A stretch of 64,000 nucleotides of DNA, from contig NC_019936.1 of assembly GCF_000327065.1 (NCBI RefSeq), positions 4,120,001-4,184,000 on the forward strand, written 5' to 3'. The stretch comes from Stutzerimonas stutzeri RCH2. GTDB taxonomy: Bacteria; Pseudomonadota; Gammaproteobacteria; Pseudomonadales; Pseudomonadaceae. Shown piece after piece: positions 1 to 9,208 of this stretch. Under the pieces are notes generated by a model. That model did not search any database, was not told the origin of the DNA, and saw only the letters and a program-made list of their open reading frames with translations. Each line of letters starts with the position of its first letter. Positions within the stretch are counted from its first letter, which is position 1. Position numbers and translations under genes: made by a program.

Positions 1-401
1 TGGCGGTGCTGCTGGCACTCGTCGGCTGCGGTGGCAACACCCCGGAAGCGGCATTGCAGCTGGCGGTAGAGCAGTTGCAGGCAAAGCTGGAGAGCAAGCA
101 GACCGGGGCACTGATGGAGCTATTGCATGCCGATTTCCAGGCCCAGCGCCAATACGACCGCGAGTGGGCAAGACGCACCGCAACGCTGATGTTCCTGCGT
201 CATCGCAATGTTCGGGTAATCGCCCTCAGCCAGCGCAGCTGGGTCGATCCGACCTATCCTGATCGCGGCCATACCGAGGCGCAGGTAGCGCTCACTGGCG
301 CCGAGGCACTGCTGCCGCAGCAGGCGGGGCATTATCAGGTCAGGCTCGAGTGGCGCCAGGAGCAGGGTGAATGGCAGCTGGCGCGCCTGGAATGGGACTG
401 A
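1..401 (+). CDS. Lipoprotein-like protein, 5'-truncated by the window edge
   Basis: The frame is open from the first bases and ends with TGA at 399-401. The visible N-terminus is the end of a lipoprotein signal peptide with the lipobox LVGC. Only about seven residues precede the Cys, too few for a signal peptide, so the true start lies before the window. The mature part is about 120 residues, starts with a helix-like stretch and ends in a region rich in Trp, Glu and Arg (VRLEWRQEQGEWQLARLEW). This resembles small NTF2-like or lumazine-type accessory lipoproteins, but I do not recognise the family. It converges with the lipocalin gene 12 bp downstream. Probable localisation is the cell envelope; the function is unknown. 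Confidence 0.7.
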   Translation, partial: AVLLALVGCGGNTPEAALQLAVEQLQAKLESKQTGALMELLHADFQAQRQYDREWARRTATLMFLRHRNVRVIALSQRSWVDPTYPDRGHTEAQVALTGAEALLPQQAGHYQVRLEWRQEQGEWQLARLEWD

Positions 402-413
402 CAGGCCAGACGA

Positions 414-947
414 TCACTGCCGCCAGAGCAGCTCGCTGGTGTCATAACCGCGTCGCTCAGCCTCGTGGAGCAGACGCTTGCGTGTCGCCTGGTCGACTTC
501 GGTATCGCGTGCCAGCAACCAGAGGTACTTGCGATCCGGGCTGCCGACCAGCGCCGTGCTATAGCCCTCATCCAGATAAAGCACCCAGTAGTGCCCCTTG
601 GTCAGATCGGGAAAGAGCCGGCTGAACCAGTTATCGAAGCGTACCCAGAGCCGGTCGGTGCTGCCGGCTTGCTGCGGCACCGCTTCGCCTTTGGCTTCCT
701 GCCAGTCGCCGTCTTCGGTTTCGCAGCGGTTGGTCACTGCCACGCTGCCGTCGGCCTGCAACTGGTAATGCGCTTCGGAGCGCACGCAATCACGCTGAAA
801 GAACATCGGCAAGCGCGCCAGCTCGTACCAGGTTCCCTGATAGCGCTGGAGGTCCACCTCGCCTACGGTCTCGGGGGGCTGTTCGCGGCTACCACCCACG
901 CATCCGCTCAACAGCGTCAGGCACAGCAGGACCACACTCGCACGCAT
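414..947 (-). CDS. blc: Outer-membrane lipocalin (Blc-like lipoprotein)
   Basis: A 177-residue protein with a lipoprotein signal peptide (lipobox LLSGC) and the lipocalin signature near the mature N-terminus (LQRYQGTWYELARLPMFFQ, containing the GxW motif). Bacterial Blc lipocalins are anchored in the outer membrane and bind fatty acids or lysophospholipids, which suggests membrane maintenance under stress. I chose the ATG at 947 because GGAG lies six bases upstream. A TTG four codons earlier is possible but would place this Shine-Dalgarno sequence inside the gene. It is the last gene of a minus-strand series behind fbp, DUF924 and a small lipoprotein, with 25 bp to the last. Confidence 0.88.
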   Translation of the reverse strand: MRASVVLLCLTLLSGCVGGSREQPPETVGEVDLQRYQGTWYELARLPMFFQRDCVRSEAHYQLQADGSVAVTNRCETEDGDWQEAKGEAVPQQAGSTDRLWVRFDNWFSRLFPDLTKGHYWVLYLDEGYSTALVGSPDRKYLWLLARDTEVDQATRKRLLHEAERRGYDTSELLWRQ

Positions 948-972
948 CGGACTCTCCAAGCTACGTTGATAG

Positions 973-1227
973 CTACTTCAGGCCCTTGCCGGAAAACATC
1001 ATCACTTGGTCGCCGGCGAACTGGACGCTGATGAAACGGTTCTTCTCACCCCAAGTGCAGCTGGACATACCCAGCGCACCCGCGCATTCGGAGGGCTTAC
1101 CGAGCAGCTTTTCCACTTCCACCCGTTCCATGCCGGGCTTGAGCTTGGCGAAGTTCTCCTGGGTGACCGGACTGCAGGCAACCAGCAACACGGCGCAGGC
1201 AAGCAGAAATGGGGTACGCAATGACAT
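973..1227 (-). CDS. Small SmpA/OmlA-like lipoprotein (DUF3862-type)
   Basis: An 84-residue lipoprotein: the signal peptide ends in LLVAC, then comes a short domain with the pattern FAKLKPGMERVEVEKLLGKP. This 'F-x-K-I-x-x-G-M-x-x-x-E-V-x-x-L-L-G-x-P' pattern is typical of the SmpA/OmlA/BamE-like fold and of DUF3862 proteins. Two cysteines (ECAG, SSCTWG) could form a disulphide. The start at 1227 has AGGAG upstream with six-base spacing; an in-frame start 17 codons earlier lacks a signal-peptide context. It sits between the lipocalin and DUF924 genes on the same strand. An envelope role is likely; the specific function is unknown. Confidence 0.75.
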   Translation of the reverse strand: MSLRTPFLLACAVLLVACSPVTQENFAKLKPGMERVEVEKLLGKPSECAGALGMSSCTWGEKNRFISVQFAGDQVMMFSGKGLK

Positions 1228-1304
1228 ATCGAGCTCCTTGCTTGTTCTAAGGTTCAATGCCCAGCGCAAAGGCGCCACAGGCGTTGCCCGAGTAGTAGCC
1301 GACC

Positions 1305-1907
1305 TCAGAAGGACGAGCCCGGCTGTTCCAGAAATAATTGCTCGGTGTCGCTGGATTCACGACCGAGAATGGCGTTGCGATGGGGGAAGCGGCCGAAGCG
1401 CGAGATCACTTCGCGGTGGCGCTCGGCGTAGTCGAGGAAGCCGAGGAACAGCGGCTGTTCCTGCTCATCGGCAATATCACGCAGAGCACTGAAGTGCGCG
1501 ACCGCCAGGTCCTGCACCGCCAGGTTTTCCGCGTGCTCCAGCACCAGGTAGATGAACACGCGCTGGATCGGCGCCAGCAGCATGTCACCGCCATGCGCCA
1601 GACCGTCGCGAACAAGCTGTTGCGCGCGTTCGTCGCCGGCGAAGGCTCGTGGCGTTTGGCGATGGATCATGCGTGGTAGCTGATCGAGCAGCAGGATCAG
1701 CGCCAGCCAACCCTCGGGCAGCTCCGCCCAATCCTGCAGTTCACCGTTCAGCGCCTGCTCGACCAGTTCGCCGAAGCGCTCGCGCGCCTCGGCATCCTGC
1801 TGTGCTCGGTAACCGAACCAGAGCTGCTGCTTCTCGGCAGCGATCCCGGTTGCACTGGAGCCCTGGCCGAACCACCAATTCAGCAACTCCTGCCAGGGCG
1901 CCTGCAT
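1305..1907 (-). CDS. DUF924 family protein
   Basis: A 200-residue protein that begins with a short helix carrying the WWFG motif (LLNWWFGQGSS) and has the internal motif LALILLLDQLPRMIHR. Both are hallmarks of the DUF924 family, an all-helical TPR-like fold without an assigned function. It has no signal peptide or membrane segment, so it should be cytosolic. It starts 3 bp after the fbp stop on the same strand, so it is almost certainly cotranscribed with fbp and may be translationally coupled. The link to gluconeogenesis rests on position only. Confidence 0.85.
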   Translation of the reverse strand: MQAPWQELLNWWFGQGSSATGIAAEKQQLWFGYRAQQDAEARERFGELVEQALNGELQDWAELPEGWLALILLLDQLPRMIHRQTPRAFAGDERAQQLVRDGLAHGGDMLLAPIQRVFIYLVLEHAENLAVQDLAVAHFSALRDIADEQEQPLFLGFLDYAERHREVISRFGRFPHRNAILGRESSDTEQLFLEQPGSSF

Positions 1908-1910
1908 CGA

Positions 1911-2921
1911 TCAGCCCTGATGGTAGCCGGTGACGCGCTCGACTTCTTCCTTCGAGCCGAGGAACACCGGCACCCGCTGGTGCAGCGATTCAGGCTGGAT
2001 TTCCAGAATACGCTGCGTGCCGTTGGTAGCGGCACCGCCGGCCTGCTCGACGATCATCGCCATCGGATTGGCTTCGTACATCAGGCGCAGCTTGCCGGCC
2101 ATGGACGGATCGCGGTTGTCGCGCGGGTACATGAACAGCCCGCCGCGGGTGAGGATGCGGTGCACGTCGGCGACCATAGAGGCGATCCAGCGCATGTTGT
2201 AGTTCTTGCCCAGCGGGCCTTCCTTGCCAGCCAGCAACTCGCCGACATAGCGCTTGACCGGCTCTTCCCAGTGGCGCTGGTTGGACATGTTGATGGCGAA
2301 TTCGGCGGTGCTCTGCGGCACGCGTAGGTGCTCGTGGGTCAGCACAAAGCTGCCCAGCTCGCGGTCCAGAGTGAAGCCCATCACGCCGTGACCGAGAGTC
2401 AGGATCAGCATGGTCTGCGGACCGTAGATGGCATAACCGGCGGCCACCTGCTCGGTGCCCGGCTGCAGGAAGGCCTCCTCGCCGAGGCTGTCGTTCTGCG
2501 AGAAGCACTGGTTGGGGCAACGCAGCACCGAGAAGATGGTGCCGACCGAGACGTTGACGTCGATGTTGCTGGAGCCGTCCAGCGGATCGAAGACCAGCAG
2601 ATAGGCACCCTTCGGGTACTTGCCGGGAATCTGGTAGGCGTTGTCCATTTCCTCGGAGGCCATGCCGGCCAGGTGGCCGCCCCACTCGTTGGCCTCCAGC
2701 AGAATCTCGTTGGACAGGACGTCGAGCTTCTTCTGCACTTCGCCCTGGATGTTCTCGCTGTCGGCGCTGCCGAGTACGCCGCCGAGGGCGCCCTTGGAGA
2801 CCGCATGGCTGATTTCCTTGCACGCTCGCGCCACGACCTCGATGAGAAAGCGCAGATCAGCAGGCGTGTTGTTACTGCGAGTCTGCTCGATGAGGTAGCG
2901 GCTGAGGGTTACGCGTGACAT
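1911..2921 (-). CDS. fbp: Fructose-1,6-bisphosphatase, class I
   Basis: A 336-residue protein of the usual class I length. It hydrolyses fructose-1,6-bisphosphate to fructose-6-phosphate, the committed step of gluconeogenesis in the cytosol. The metal-binding signature [20 protein letters not shown] is present. The C-terminal substrate and metal region ([20 protein letters not shown]) is also intact. The ATG at 2921 follows GGAG with an eight-base spacer. It is the first gene of a minus-strand run with DUF924 and two lipoprotein genes. pckA, 35 kb away in the same window, provides the upstream gluconeogenic step. Confidence 0.97.
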   Translation of the reverse strand: MSRVTLSRYLIEQTRSNNTPADLRFLIEVVARACKEISHAVSKGALGGVLGSADSENIQGEVQKKLDVLSNEILLEANEWGGHLAGMASEEMDNAYQIPGKYPKGAYLLVFDPLDGSSNIDVNVSVGTIFSVLRCPNQCFSQNDSLGEEAFLQPGTEQVAAGYAIYGPQTMLILTLGHGVMGFTLDRELGSFVLTHEHLRVPQSTAEFAINMSNQRHWEEPVKRYVGELLAGKEGPLGKNYNMRWIASMVADVHRILTRGGLFMYPRDNRDPSMAGKLRLMYEANPMAMIVEQAGGAATNGTQRILEIQPESLHQRVPVFLGSKEEVERVTGYHQG

Positions 2922-3066
2922 GGAAATGACTCCGGAGGAAGGATAAACCCGCGCAGTTTAGCAGGCCGTAGGAAAACTAACTCCCCTCAGACCGGTCGCG
3001 CCCCCACAGAGTTCAGCGCAGCGGCAACCAGTTTGCCAGCACCGGTAGCGCCGCGTGCGAAGTGAC

Positions 3067-3096
3067 CGCGCGCCGGGAACGGTGTCCCGGCGCGCG
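3067..3096 (-). terminator. Strong hairpin after glgP
   Basis: A perfect 12-bp GC-rich inverted repeat (CGCGCGCCGGGA and its complement) with a six-base loop, starting 6 bp beyond the glgP stop codon on the minus strand. The U-tract is poor (GGTCACTTCG), so it may act as an RNA-stabilising 3' hairpin or as a weak intrinsic terminator. Confidence 0.6.
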
Positions 3097-3101
3097 TGCC
3101 G

Positions 3102-5552
3102 TCACATCACTTTCCAGATCTCCCGGGCGTATTCGCGAATGGTGCGGTCCGAGGAGAACCAGCCGGTACGCGCCGTGTTCAGCACCGAGGAACGCCACCA
3201 GCGCTCAGGGTCGCGCCAGCGCGCTTCGACATCCAGCTGCGCCTGCCAATAGGCCTCGAAGTCGGCGCAGACCATGAAGGTGTCGTGCCAGCTGATGCCG
3301 TCCACCAGCCCGCTATAGCGCCCCGCGTCGCCGGGCGAGAACGCGCCGCCGCGAATCGCCGAGAGCACCTCGCTGAGCCGCGGCGAAGCGCCGATGATGG
3401 CTTCGGCGTTGTATTCGTTGGCCTGTTTGCGCGCGTTCACCTGCTGCGCGGTCAGGCCGAAGATGAACATGTGCTCCAGGCCGATCTGCTCACTCATCTC
3501 CACGTTGGCGCCATCCAGCGTGCCAATGGTCAGCGCGCCGTTGAGGGCGAACTTCATATTGCTGGTGCCCGAAGCCTCCAACCCGGCGGTGGATATCTGC
3601 TCGGATAGATCGGCCGCCGGAATGATGTCCTCGGCCAGACTGACGTTGTAGTTGGGCAGGAACACCACCTTGAGCAGGCCGCGCACGGTGGGGTCGGCGT
3701 TGATCGTATTGGCGATGTCGTTGGTCAGCTTGATGATCAGCTTGGCCTGGTGGTAGCTGGCTGCCGCCTTGCCGGCGAAGATCTTCACCCGCGGCACCCA
3801 GTTGCCGCCCGGATCGGAGCGAATCGCCTGGTACAGCGCGACGGTGTGCAGCAGGTTGAGCAACTGGCGCTTGTATTCGTGGATGCGCTTCACGTGCACA
3901 TCGAACAGCGCGTTCGGGTCGACGCTGATGCCCAGCCGCTCCTGAATCACGTTGGCCAGATGACGCTTGTTGGCCAACCGCTGTTCGGCGAAGCGCCGGC
4001 GGAACGCGGCCTGTTCGGCAAAGGGCTCGAGCTCGCGCAGGCGGGTTTCCGGCTGATCGAGGACTTCCTCGCCGAGGTGCTCCACCAGCAACTGGGTCAG
4101 CTGCGGATTGGCCTGATAGAGCCAGCGGCGAAAGGTGATGCCATTGGTCTTGCTGTTGATGCGCTGCGGGTACAAGCCGTGCAGATCGGTGAATACGGTC
4201 TTGCGCATCAGCTGCGTGTGCAGCGCGGAAACGCCGTTGGTGCTGTGCGAACCCAGGAATGCCAGGTTGCCCATGCGCACCCGACGACCATGATCCTCTT
4301 CGATCAGCGACACCGAGCGCAGCAGCTCGGCATCGTGAATGCCCCGCTCGCGCAGGCAGTCCAGATGATGAGCGTTGATCAGGTAGATGATCTGCATGTG
4401 CCGCGGCAACAGGCGCTCCATCAGCCCAACCGGCCAGGTTTCCAGGGCTTCGGGCAGCAGCGTGTGATTGGTATAGGACAGCGTCGCCGTGGTCAGGCGC
4501 CAGGCCTGCTGCCACTCATAGCTGTGCACGTCGACCAGCTGGCGCATCAGCTCGGCCACGGCGATGGCCGGGTGGGTGTCGTTGAGCTGGATGGCCGTGT
4601 ACTCGGGCAGGCTGTCCAACGAGCCGCGCTGCTTGATGTGGCGGCGCAGCAAGTCCTGCAGCGAGGCGGCAACGAAGAAATATTCCTGGCGCAGGCGCAG
4701 CTCCTGGCCCGCCTCGGTGCTGTCGGCCGGATAGAGCACGCGCGAAATGCTCTCGGCGCGAGCCTCTTCCGCCGCGGCGCCGATATGGTCGCCCGCGTTG
4801 AAACGTGCCAGGTGGAAATCCGCCTCCGGACGGGCACGCCACAGGCGCAGCGTGTTCACCCCGGCACCGCGCCAGCCGACGATCGGCGTGTCATAGGCGA
4901 TCGCCCGCACGCCTTCGGCCCAGTGCCAGAAATGTTGCACCTCGCCCTTGTCGTTGGTGGTCGCGGTGACGCTGCCACCAAAGCCGATCAGGTACTTGAC
5001 CTCCGAACGCTCGAACTCCCAGGGGTTGCCGAAGTCCAGCCAGGTCTCGGTCTGCTCGTGCTGCCAGCCGTCGACGATCGCCTGACGGAACAGACCGTGG
5101 TCGTAGCGAATGCCGTAGCCATGGGAGACCACACCGAGGGTCGCCATGCTTTCCATGAAGCAGGCCGCGAGCCGCCCCAGGCCGCCATTGCCCAGCGCCG
5201 CATCCGGCTCCAGCAGGCGGATGCGGTCGATATCCACATCGAGCCCGGCCAGCGCCTCGCGCGCCACTTCGAACAAGCCAAGGTTGCTCAGACTGTCGAC
5301 CAGCAGCCGACCGATGAGGAATTCCAGCGAGAGGTAGTAGACCCGCTTCTGTCCGCTGTTGTAGGCCTCACGGGTGCAATCCATCCAGCGGTCGATGGTG
5401 CTGTCGCGGGTGGCCAGGGCTACCGCATGGAACCAGTCGTAATCGGAAGCGTTCTCCGGGTCCTTGCCCACCGAATAGGTGAGCTTGCGCAACACCCGCT
5501 CCCGGAAAGCGGCAACTTCTTCGGCGGTGGCAATGGCTGTTTCCTGCGTCAT
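3102..5552 (-). CDS. glgP: Glycogen/starch/alpha-glucan phosphorylase
   Basis: An 816-residue GT35 phosphorylase, normal family length. It cleaves alpha-1,4-glucans with phosphate to release glucose-1-phosphate. The pyridoxal-phosphate region is intact: EASGTSNMKFALNG contains the lysine that forms the Schiff base, and GNGGLGRLAACFMESMATL lies in the N-terminal substrate region. The HVKRIHEYKRQLLN block is also typical. I place the start at 5552 (MTQETAIAT) because GAGG precedes that ATG; the frame is open for 20 more codons upstream but lacks a good site. No other glycogen genes are adjacent. It is divergent from the cysteine-cluster gene, with about 200 bp between them for both promoters. 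Confidence 0.95.
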   Translation of the reverse strand: MTQETAIATAEEVAAFRERVLRKLTYSVGKDPENASDYDWFHAVALATRDSTIDRWMDCTREAYNSGQKRVYYLSLEFLIGRLLVDSLSNLGLFEVAREALAGLDVDIDRIRLLEPDAALGNGGLGRLAACFMESMATLGVVSHGYGIRYDHGLFRQAIVDGWQHEQTETWLDFGNPWEFERSEVKYLIGFGGSVTATTNDKGEVQHFWHWAEGVRAIAYDTPIVGWRGAGVNTLRLWRARPEADFHLARFNAGDHIGAAAEEARAESISRVLYPADSTEAGQELRLRQEYFFVAASLQDLLRRHIKQRGSLDSLPEYTAIQLNDTHPAIAVAELMRQLVDVHSYEWQQAWRLTTATLSYTNHTLLPEALETWPVGLMERLLPRHMQIIYLINAHHLDCLRERGIHDAELLRSVSLIEEDHGRRVRMGNLAFLGSHSTNGVSALHTQLMRKTVFTDLHGLYPQRINSKTNGITFRRWLYQANPQLTQLLVEHLGEEVLDQPETRLRELEPFAEQAAFRRRFAEQRLANKRHLANVIQERLGISVDPNALFDVHVKRIHEYKRQLLNLLHTVALYQAIRSDPGGNWVPRVKIFAGKAAASYHQAKLIIKLTNDIANTINADPTVRGLLKVVFLPNYNVSLAEDIIPAADLSEQISTAGLEASGTSNMKFALNGALTIGTLDGANVEMSEQIGLEHMFIFGLTAQQVNARKQANEYNAEAIIGASPRLSEVLSAIRGGAFSPGDAGRYSGLVDGISWHDTFMVCADFEAYWQAQLDVEARWRDPERWWRSSVLNTARTGWFSSDRTIREYAREIWKVM

Positions 5553-5756
5553 GGACAGACCTCGGTTAGCGAAGACACACAAGAGGGACTCGCGGCAGCC
5601 GTGCCCGTTCACCTCCGTTCGACGTTCCAGAAAAAGCGTTGCAGGTTTCCTTTACATCTGCGCTACCGCCCGTCCGGTCGCCGCTGTCGGACAGCGCTGG
5701 CAATCGCCGTGCGGCTCGCTATGATGCGCGCGCCCGAATGCCCCGAAAGACTGCCC

Positions 5757-6158
5757 GTGAAGACAAGACTGATCGCCTCCGCCGACCCCGAGCGCCTGGA
5801 AACCTGGGTGCGCTACAGCGCCGGCCTGTGCCGCGACTGTCATGCCACCTGCTGCACGCTGCCGGTGGAGGTGCGCATCGACGACCTGATTCGCCTGGAG
5901 CTGGTCGATGCCTTCGAGCGCGACGAGCCGGCAAAGAACATCGCCAAGCGACTGAGCAAGGCGGGCATCGTCGAGCACTTCAACCACAAGCATGAAATCT
6001 TCACGCTGACGCGCCTGACCAACGGCGATTGCCTCTATCTGGATCGCAAAAGCAGACTCTGCACGGTCTATGCCAAGCGCCCGGACACCTGCCGCAACCA
6101 CCCGCGCATCGGCCCGCGCCCCGGGTACTGTGCCTATCGCAGCAAGACAGCCGGCTGA
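5757..6158 (+). CDS. YkgJ-family cysteine cluster protein
   Basis: About 133 residues with the Cys pattern typical of the YkgJ / CxxCxxCC family: GLCRDCHATCCTLP near residue 22, then GDCLYLDRKSRLCTVYAKRPDTCRNHP, then a final Cys. These cysteines probably bind zinc or an Fe-S cluster; the function is unknown. I prefer the GTG at 5757 (VKTRLIASADPERLETW), because the conserved part begins there and a weak GAAAG lies upstream. ATG codons at 5721 and 5724 are alternatives. It is monocistronic, with 180 bp to the next gene. Confidence 0.8.
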   Translation: MKTRLIASADPERLETWVRYSAGLCRDCHATCCTLPVEVRIDDLIRLELVDAFERDEPAKNIAKRLSKAGIVEHFNHKHEIFTLTRLTNGDCLYLDRKSRLCTVYAKRPDTCRNHPRIGPRPGYCAYRSKTAG

Positions 6159-6341
6159 GCGGCGCACCATCGAACGTCGCCGCCGACACCTGCAGCACCA
6201 AAACCGGAACACCTGCAACGCAGCTGAAGAGCCGCTTTTACGCGCCCCGGCAAATGCCGTGAACGGACTGGCCAAACCGTGACTCAAGAGTCATGCTTGG
6301 CGTCTGTCTGTATCTTCGCAACGTTTAGGAACCTACCCGGC

Positions 6342-6794
6342 ATGAGCCGCGATAGCCGCTACCTGGAAGCCATTCTCCACCACGACATCCCGCTGACCCG
6401 CTCGCTAGGGCTGCGCGTCGAACAGTGGGAAAATCACGAGTTGCGCCTGCAGGTACCGCTGCAGCCGAACATCAATCACAAGAGCAGCATGTTCGGCGGC
6501 AGTCTGTATTGCGCCGCCGTGCTGGCAGGCTGGGGCTGGTTGCACCTGCGGCTGCGCGAAGCCGGTATCGAAGACGGCCATATCGTCATCCACGAAGGCA
6601 AGATCGAGTACCCGTTGCCGGTAGTGGACGATGCGATGGCCATCTGCTCGGCACCAAGCCCCGAAGCCTGGGAGCGTTTCGAGTCGATCTACCGCCGCCG
6701 GGGCCGTTCGCGCCTGGAACTCAACAGCCGCATCCTCGCCGCCGACGGTCGTGACGCTGTGCGTTTCACCGGGCAGTTCGTCCTGCACAAGTAG
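6342..6794 (+). CDS. YiiD C-terminal-type thioesterase (hotdog fold)
   Basis: A 150-residue hotdog-fold protein. The motif INHKSSMFGGSLYCAAVLAGWGWLHLRL places an Asn/His-Met-Gly-Gly segment ahead of the central helix, as in the putative thioesterase domain that forms the C-terminal half of E. coli YiiD. The later strand RSRLELNSRILAADG fits as well. The acetyltransferase half of YiiD is absent. The start at 6342 (MSRDSRYLEA) has TAGGA upstream; earlier in-frame codons give an unlikely N-terminus. The substrate is unknown. Confidence 0.78.
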   Translation: MSRDSRYLEAILHHDIPLTRSLGLRVEQWENHELRLQVPLQPNINHKSSMFGGSLYCAAVLAGWGWLHLRLREAGIEDGHIVIHEGKIEYPLPVVDDAMAICSAPSPEAWERFESIYRRRGRSRLELNSRILAADGRDAVRFTGQFVLHK

Positions 6795-6859
6795 GCCATC
6801 AGCATGGAACCGCTGTTGCGGCGGTTCCGCTCAGGCGCTAGATGGCAGCCACGCCAGGT

Positions 6860-7678
6860 TCAGCCGCGGTTGGCCAGCTCGATCAGCCAGTCACGCCAGT
6901 CGACGTCTTTGGGCAACGCCAGGAATGACGGATTGAGGTAGCTCGCGCGCGCCTCGTAGCGCAGCGGAACGCCGCTGACGTCCAGCACTTCACCGCCTGC
7001 CCCCTCCAGCACGCCTTGCGCCGCTGCGGTGTCCCACTGCGAGGTCGGCGCCAGACGCGGATAGCAGTCGGCGGCACCCTCGGCGAGCAGGCAGAACTTC
7101 AGCGAGCTGCCCACATTGGCCAGCGCCAGCTCACCGAATCGTTCGCCCAGACGGCCCAGCAACTGCTCCTGTGCCGGACTGCTGTGGCGTCGACTGGCCA
7201 CCACGGTGAACGCGTCGACAGGCTGCCTGCGCACACGCAAGGGCTCTGCCGCGCCGTCCGCCTCGCTGCGCCACGCACCGAAGTCCTCGCCGCCGTAATA
7301 GCAGCGCCCGGATGCCGGGATGCCGACCACACCGAAACGCACCTTGCCCTCTTCGATCAGCGCGACATTGACGGTGAACTCCTCGCTGCCGGCGATGAAC
7401 TCCTTGGTGCCATCCAGCGGATCGACCAACCACCAGCGCGTCCAGCTGGCGCGCTCGGCCAGCGACAGCTCGCAGTCCTCTTCGGAGAGCACCGGGATTG
7501 CGCCATCCAGCGCTCTCAGCCCGTCCGCCAGCACGCGATGTGCAGCCATGTCGGCAGCGGTTACCGGCGAGTCATCGGCCTTCGCCTGCACCGCCAGCTC
7601 GCTGCGCCAGTGCGGCAGGATCACCGCGCCGGCCTGGCGCACCAGATCGATTACCGACGACAGATACGGATGGTTCAT
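6860..7678 (-). CDS. cysQ: 3'(2'),5'-bisphosphate nucleotidase CysQ
   Basis: A 272-residue member of the inositol-monophosphatase superfamily. It hydrolyses 3'-phosphoadenosine 5'-phosphate (PAP) to AMP, recycling the by-product of sulfate assimilation. The metal-binding motif WLVDPLDGTKEFI and the second motif YPRLAPTSQWDTAAAQGVLEGAGG are both present. The ATG overlaps the nudE stop by 4 bp (ATGA), so the two genes are translationally coupled. Grouping with NudE, a nucleotide-diphosphate hydrolase, suggests a shared housekeeping role in nucleotide clean-up. Confidence 0.95.
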   Translation of the reverse strand: MNHPYLSSVIDLVRQAGAVILPHWRSELAVQAKADDSPVTAADMAAHRVLADGLRALDGAIPVLSEEDCELSLAERASWTRWWLVDPLDGTKEFIAGSEEFTVNVALIEEGKVRFGVVGIPASGRCYYGGEDFGAWRSEADGAAEPLRVRRQPVDAFTVVASRRHSSPAQEQLLGRLGERFGELALANVGSSLKFCLLAEGAADCYPRLAPTSQWDTAAAQGVLEGAGGEVLDVSGVPLRYEARASYLNPSFLALPKDVDWRDWLIELANRG

Positions 7679-8241
7679 TGGCCGAACTCTCCGCGCTGGG
7701 TGAGAAGATCGCGCGCCAGATAGAGCGCCGCCAGTGCACGCCCTTCGCTGAACTGCGGATGCTGCACCAGGCTCGACAGCTCGTGCAGGCTGACCTTGTC
7801 GAGCCGCATCGGCTCGGGCTCGTCGCCAGGCAGCTGTTCGGGATACAGATCGCGCGCCAGCACCACCTGGATCTTCTGGCTCATGTAGCCCGGCGACAAC
7901 GACAGCTCGGTGAGCAGCTCCAGACGCCGCGCACCGAACCCGGCCTCCTCCTTGAGCTCCCTATTGGCAGCCTCGAGCACGTCTTCACCCGGCTCGATCA
8001 GTCCCTTGGGCAGCGACAGTTCGTAACTGTCGGTGCCGCCGCAGTATTCCTCGATCAGCAGCGCATTCTCCGCGTCGGCCAGCGCCACGATCATCACCGC
8101 GCCATAGCCGCTACCCCTGCCGACCAGGCGTTCATAGGTGCGCTCGACACCATTGGAAAAACGCAGCTGCAGTTCTTCGACACGGAACAGGCGGCTGCTG
8201 GCGACGATCTCACGGGCAAGTACTGTGGGTTTCTGGCGCAT
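7675..8241 (-). CDS. nudE: ADP compounds hydrolase NudE (Nudix)
   Basis: A 188-residue Nudix hydrolase that cleaves ADP-ribose, NADH and Ap3A-type compounds. The Nudix box is visible as GLIEPGEDVLEAANRELKEEAGFGA, in the order G-x5-E-x7-R-E-x2-E-E-x-G. The start at 8241 has CAGGAG upstream. It is the first gene of a two-gene operon with cysQ and is divergent from yrfG, leaving 117 bp for both promoters. The nudE/yrfG proximity is also seen in enterobacteria. Confidence 0.94.
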   Translation of the reverse strand: MRQKPTVLAREIVASSRLFRVEELQLRFSNGVERTYERLVGRGSGYGAVMIVALADAENALLIEEYCGGTDSYELSLPKGLIEPGEDVLEAANRELKEEAGFGARRLELLTELSLSPGYMSQKIQVVLARDLYPEQLPGDEPEPMRLDKVSLHELSSLVQHPQFSEGRALAALYLARDLLTQRGEFGQ

Positions 8242-8358
8242 GGGAAACTCCTGGAAACGCGAGCGGCTATCATAACCCGGCTTATTGCACCGGCCGCGAA
8301 CGCTTTGCGACCAGTTGACCGCAGCCGTCATTCCCTCCACCGCCGACCGAGCCCGCCA

Positions 8359-9039
8359 ATGACCGCCAACCTGCCCTGGTCCGACATCGATACCGTCCTG
8401 CTCGACATGGACGGCACGCTGCTGGACCTCCACTTCGACAACCACTTCTGGCTCGAACTGCTGCCGCAGCGCTACGCCGAACTGCACGGCATCAGCCGCG
8501 CCATGGCCGAGCTGGAACTCGCGCCGCTGTTCAACGAACACGTCGGCAAGCTGACCTGGTACTGCCTGGATTACTGGACCCGCGAGCTGAACCTGCCGAT
8601 TCGTGAAATGAAACGCGAGATCGCCGAACTGATCGCGCTGCGTCCCTCGGCCGACGATTTTCTCGCCGCGCTGCGCGAAGCCGGCAAACGTGTGGTGCTG
8701 ATTACCAATGCGCACCGCGACTCGTTGTCACTCAAGCTCGAGAAAGTCGAACTGGCGCCCTGGTTCGACCGCCTGATCAGCTCCCACGACTACGGCTACC
8801 CGAAGGAAGAGCCACAGTTCTGGCACGCGCTGCGTCAGGATCTGGACTTCGATCCGGCACGTGCGCTGTTCATCGATGACAGCCTGCCGATCCTGCGCAG
8901 CGCCGGGCGTTTCGGCATCGCTCATCTGCTTGCGGTCCGCGAGCCGGATAGCCGGCGCCCGGCCAAGGACACCGAAGAATTCGCCGCGGTCGGCGACTAT
9001 CGGGAGCTGGTGCGCAACCTGCTCGGCGAGCAAGCGTGA
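8359..9039 (+). CDS. yrfG: GMP/IMP nucleotidase YrfG (HAD superfamily)
   Basis: A 226-residue HAD hydrolase: motif I is LLDMDGTLLDL, motif II is VVLITNAH, and motif III/IV is YPKEEPQFW followed by ALFIDDSLPILRSA. The length and the tail segment AGRFGIAHLLAVREPDSRRP fit the YrfG group, which dephosphorylates GMP and IMP in E. coli. The assignment to YrfG rather than a generic HAD rests on its place next to nudE. Substrate is inferred. Confidence 0.88.
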   Translation: MTANLPWSDIDTVLLDMDGTLLDLHFDNHFWLELLPQRYAELHGISRAMAELELAPLFNEHVGKLTWYCLDYWTRELNLPIREMKREIAELIALRPSADDFLAALREAGKRVVLITNAHRDSLSLKLEKVELAPWFDRLISSHDYGYPKEEPQFWHALRQDLDFDPARALFIDDSLPILRSAGRFGIAHLLAVREPDSRRPAKDTEEFAAVGDYRELVRNLLGEQA

Positions 9040-9208
9040 CGGCAGGCGCTGCCACTGACGTCTGAAGGCCTTACACTAGGTCGGGAGTTGCCGTCGGCAG
9101 CAAACCCGCTCAGGACGAGCCGGGCCGACACGCATCGAAACAGCGAACGGAAAGGCAGCAGACGCCTTGCGCTCGTAGTTCAGCCACGGATGATCGATAG
9201 GAAGCAAC

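Noticed and set aside
3750..5720. Long plus-strand open frame over glgP
   Set aside because: Only the end of this frame (from about 5757) is a real gene. The rest mirrors glgP codons and has no motifs.
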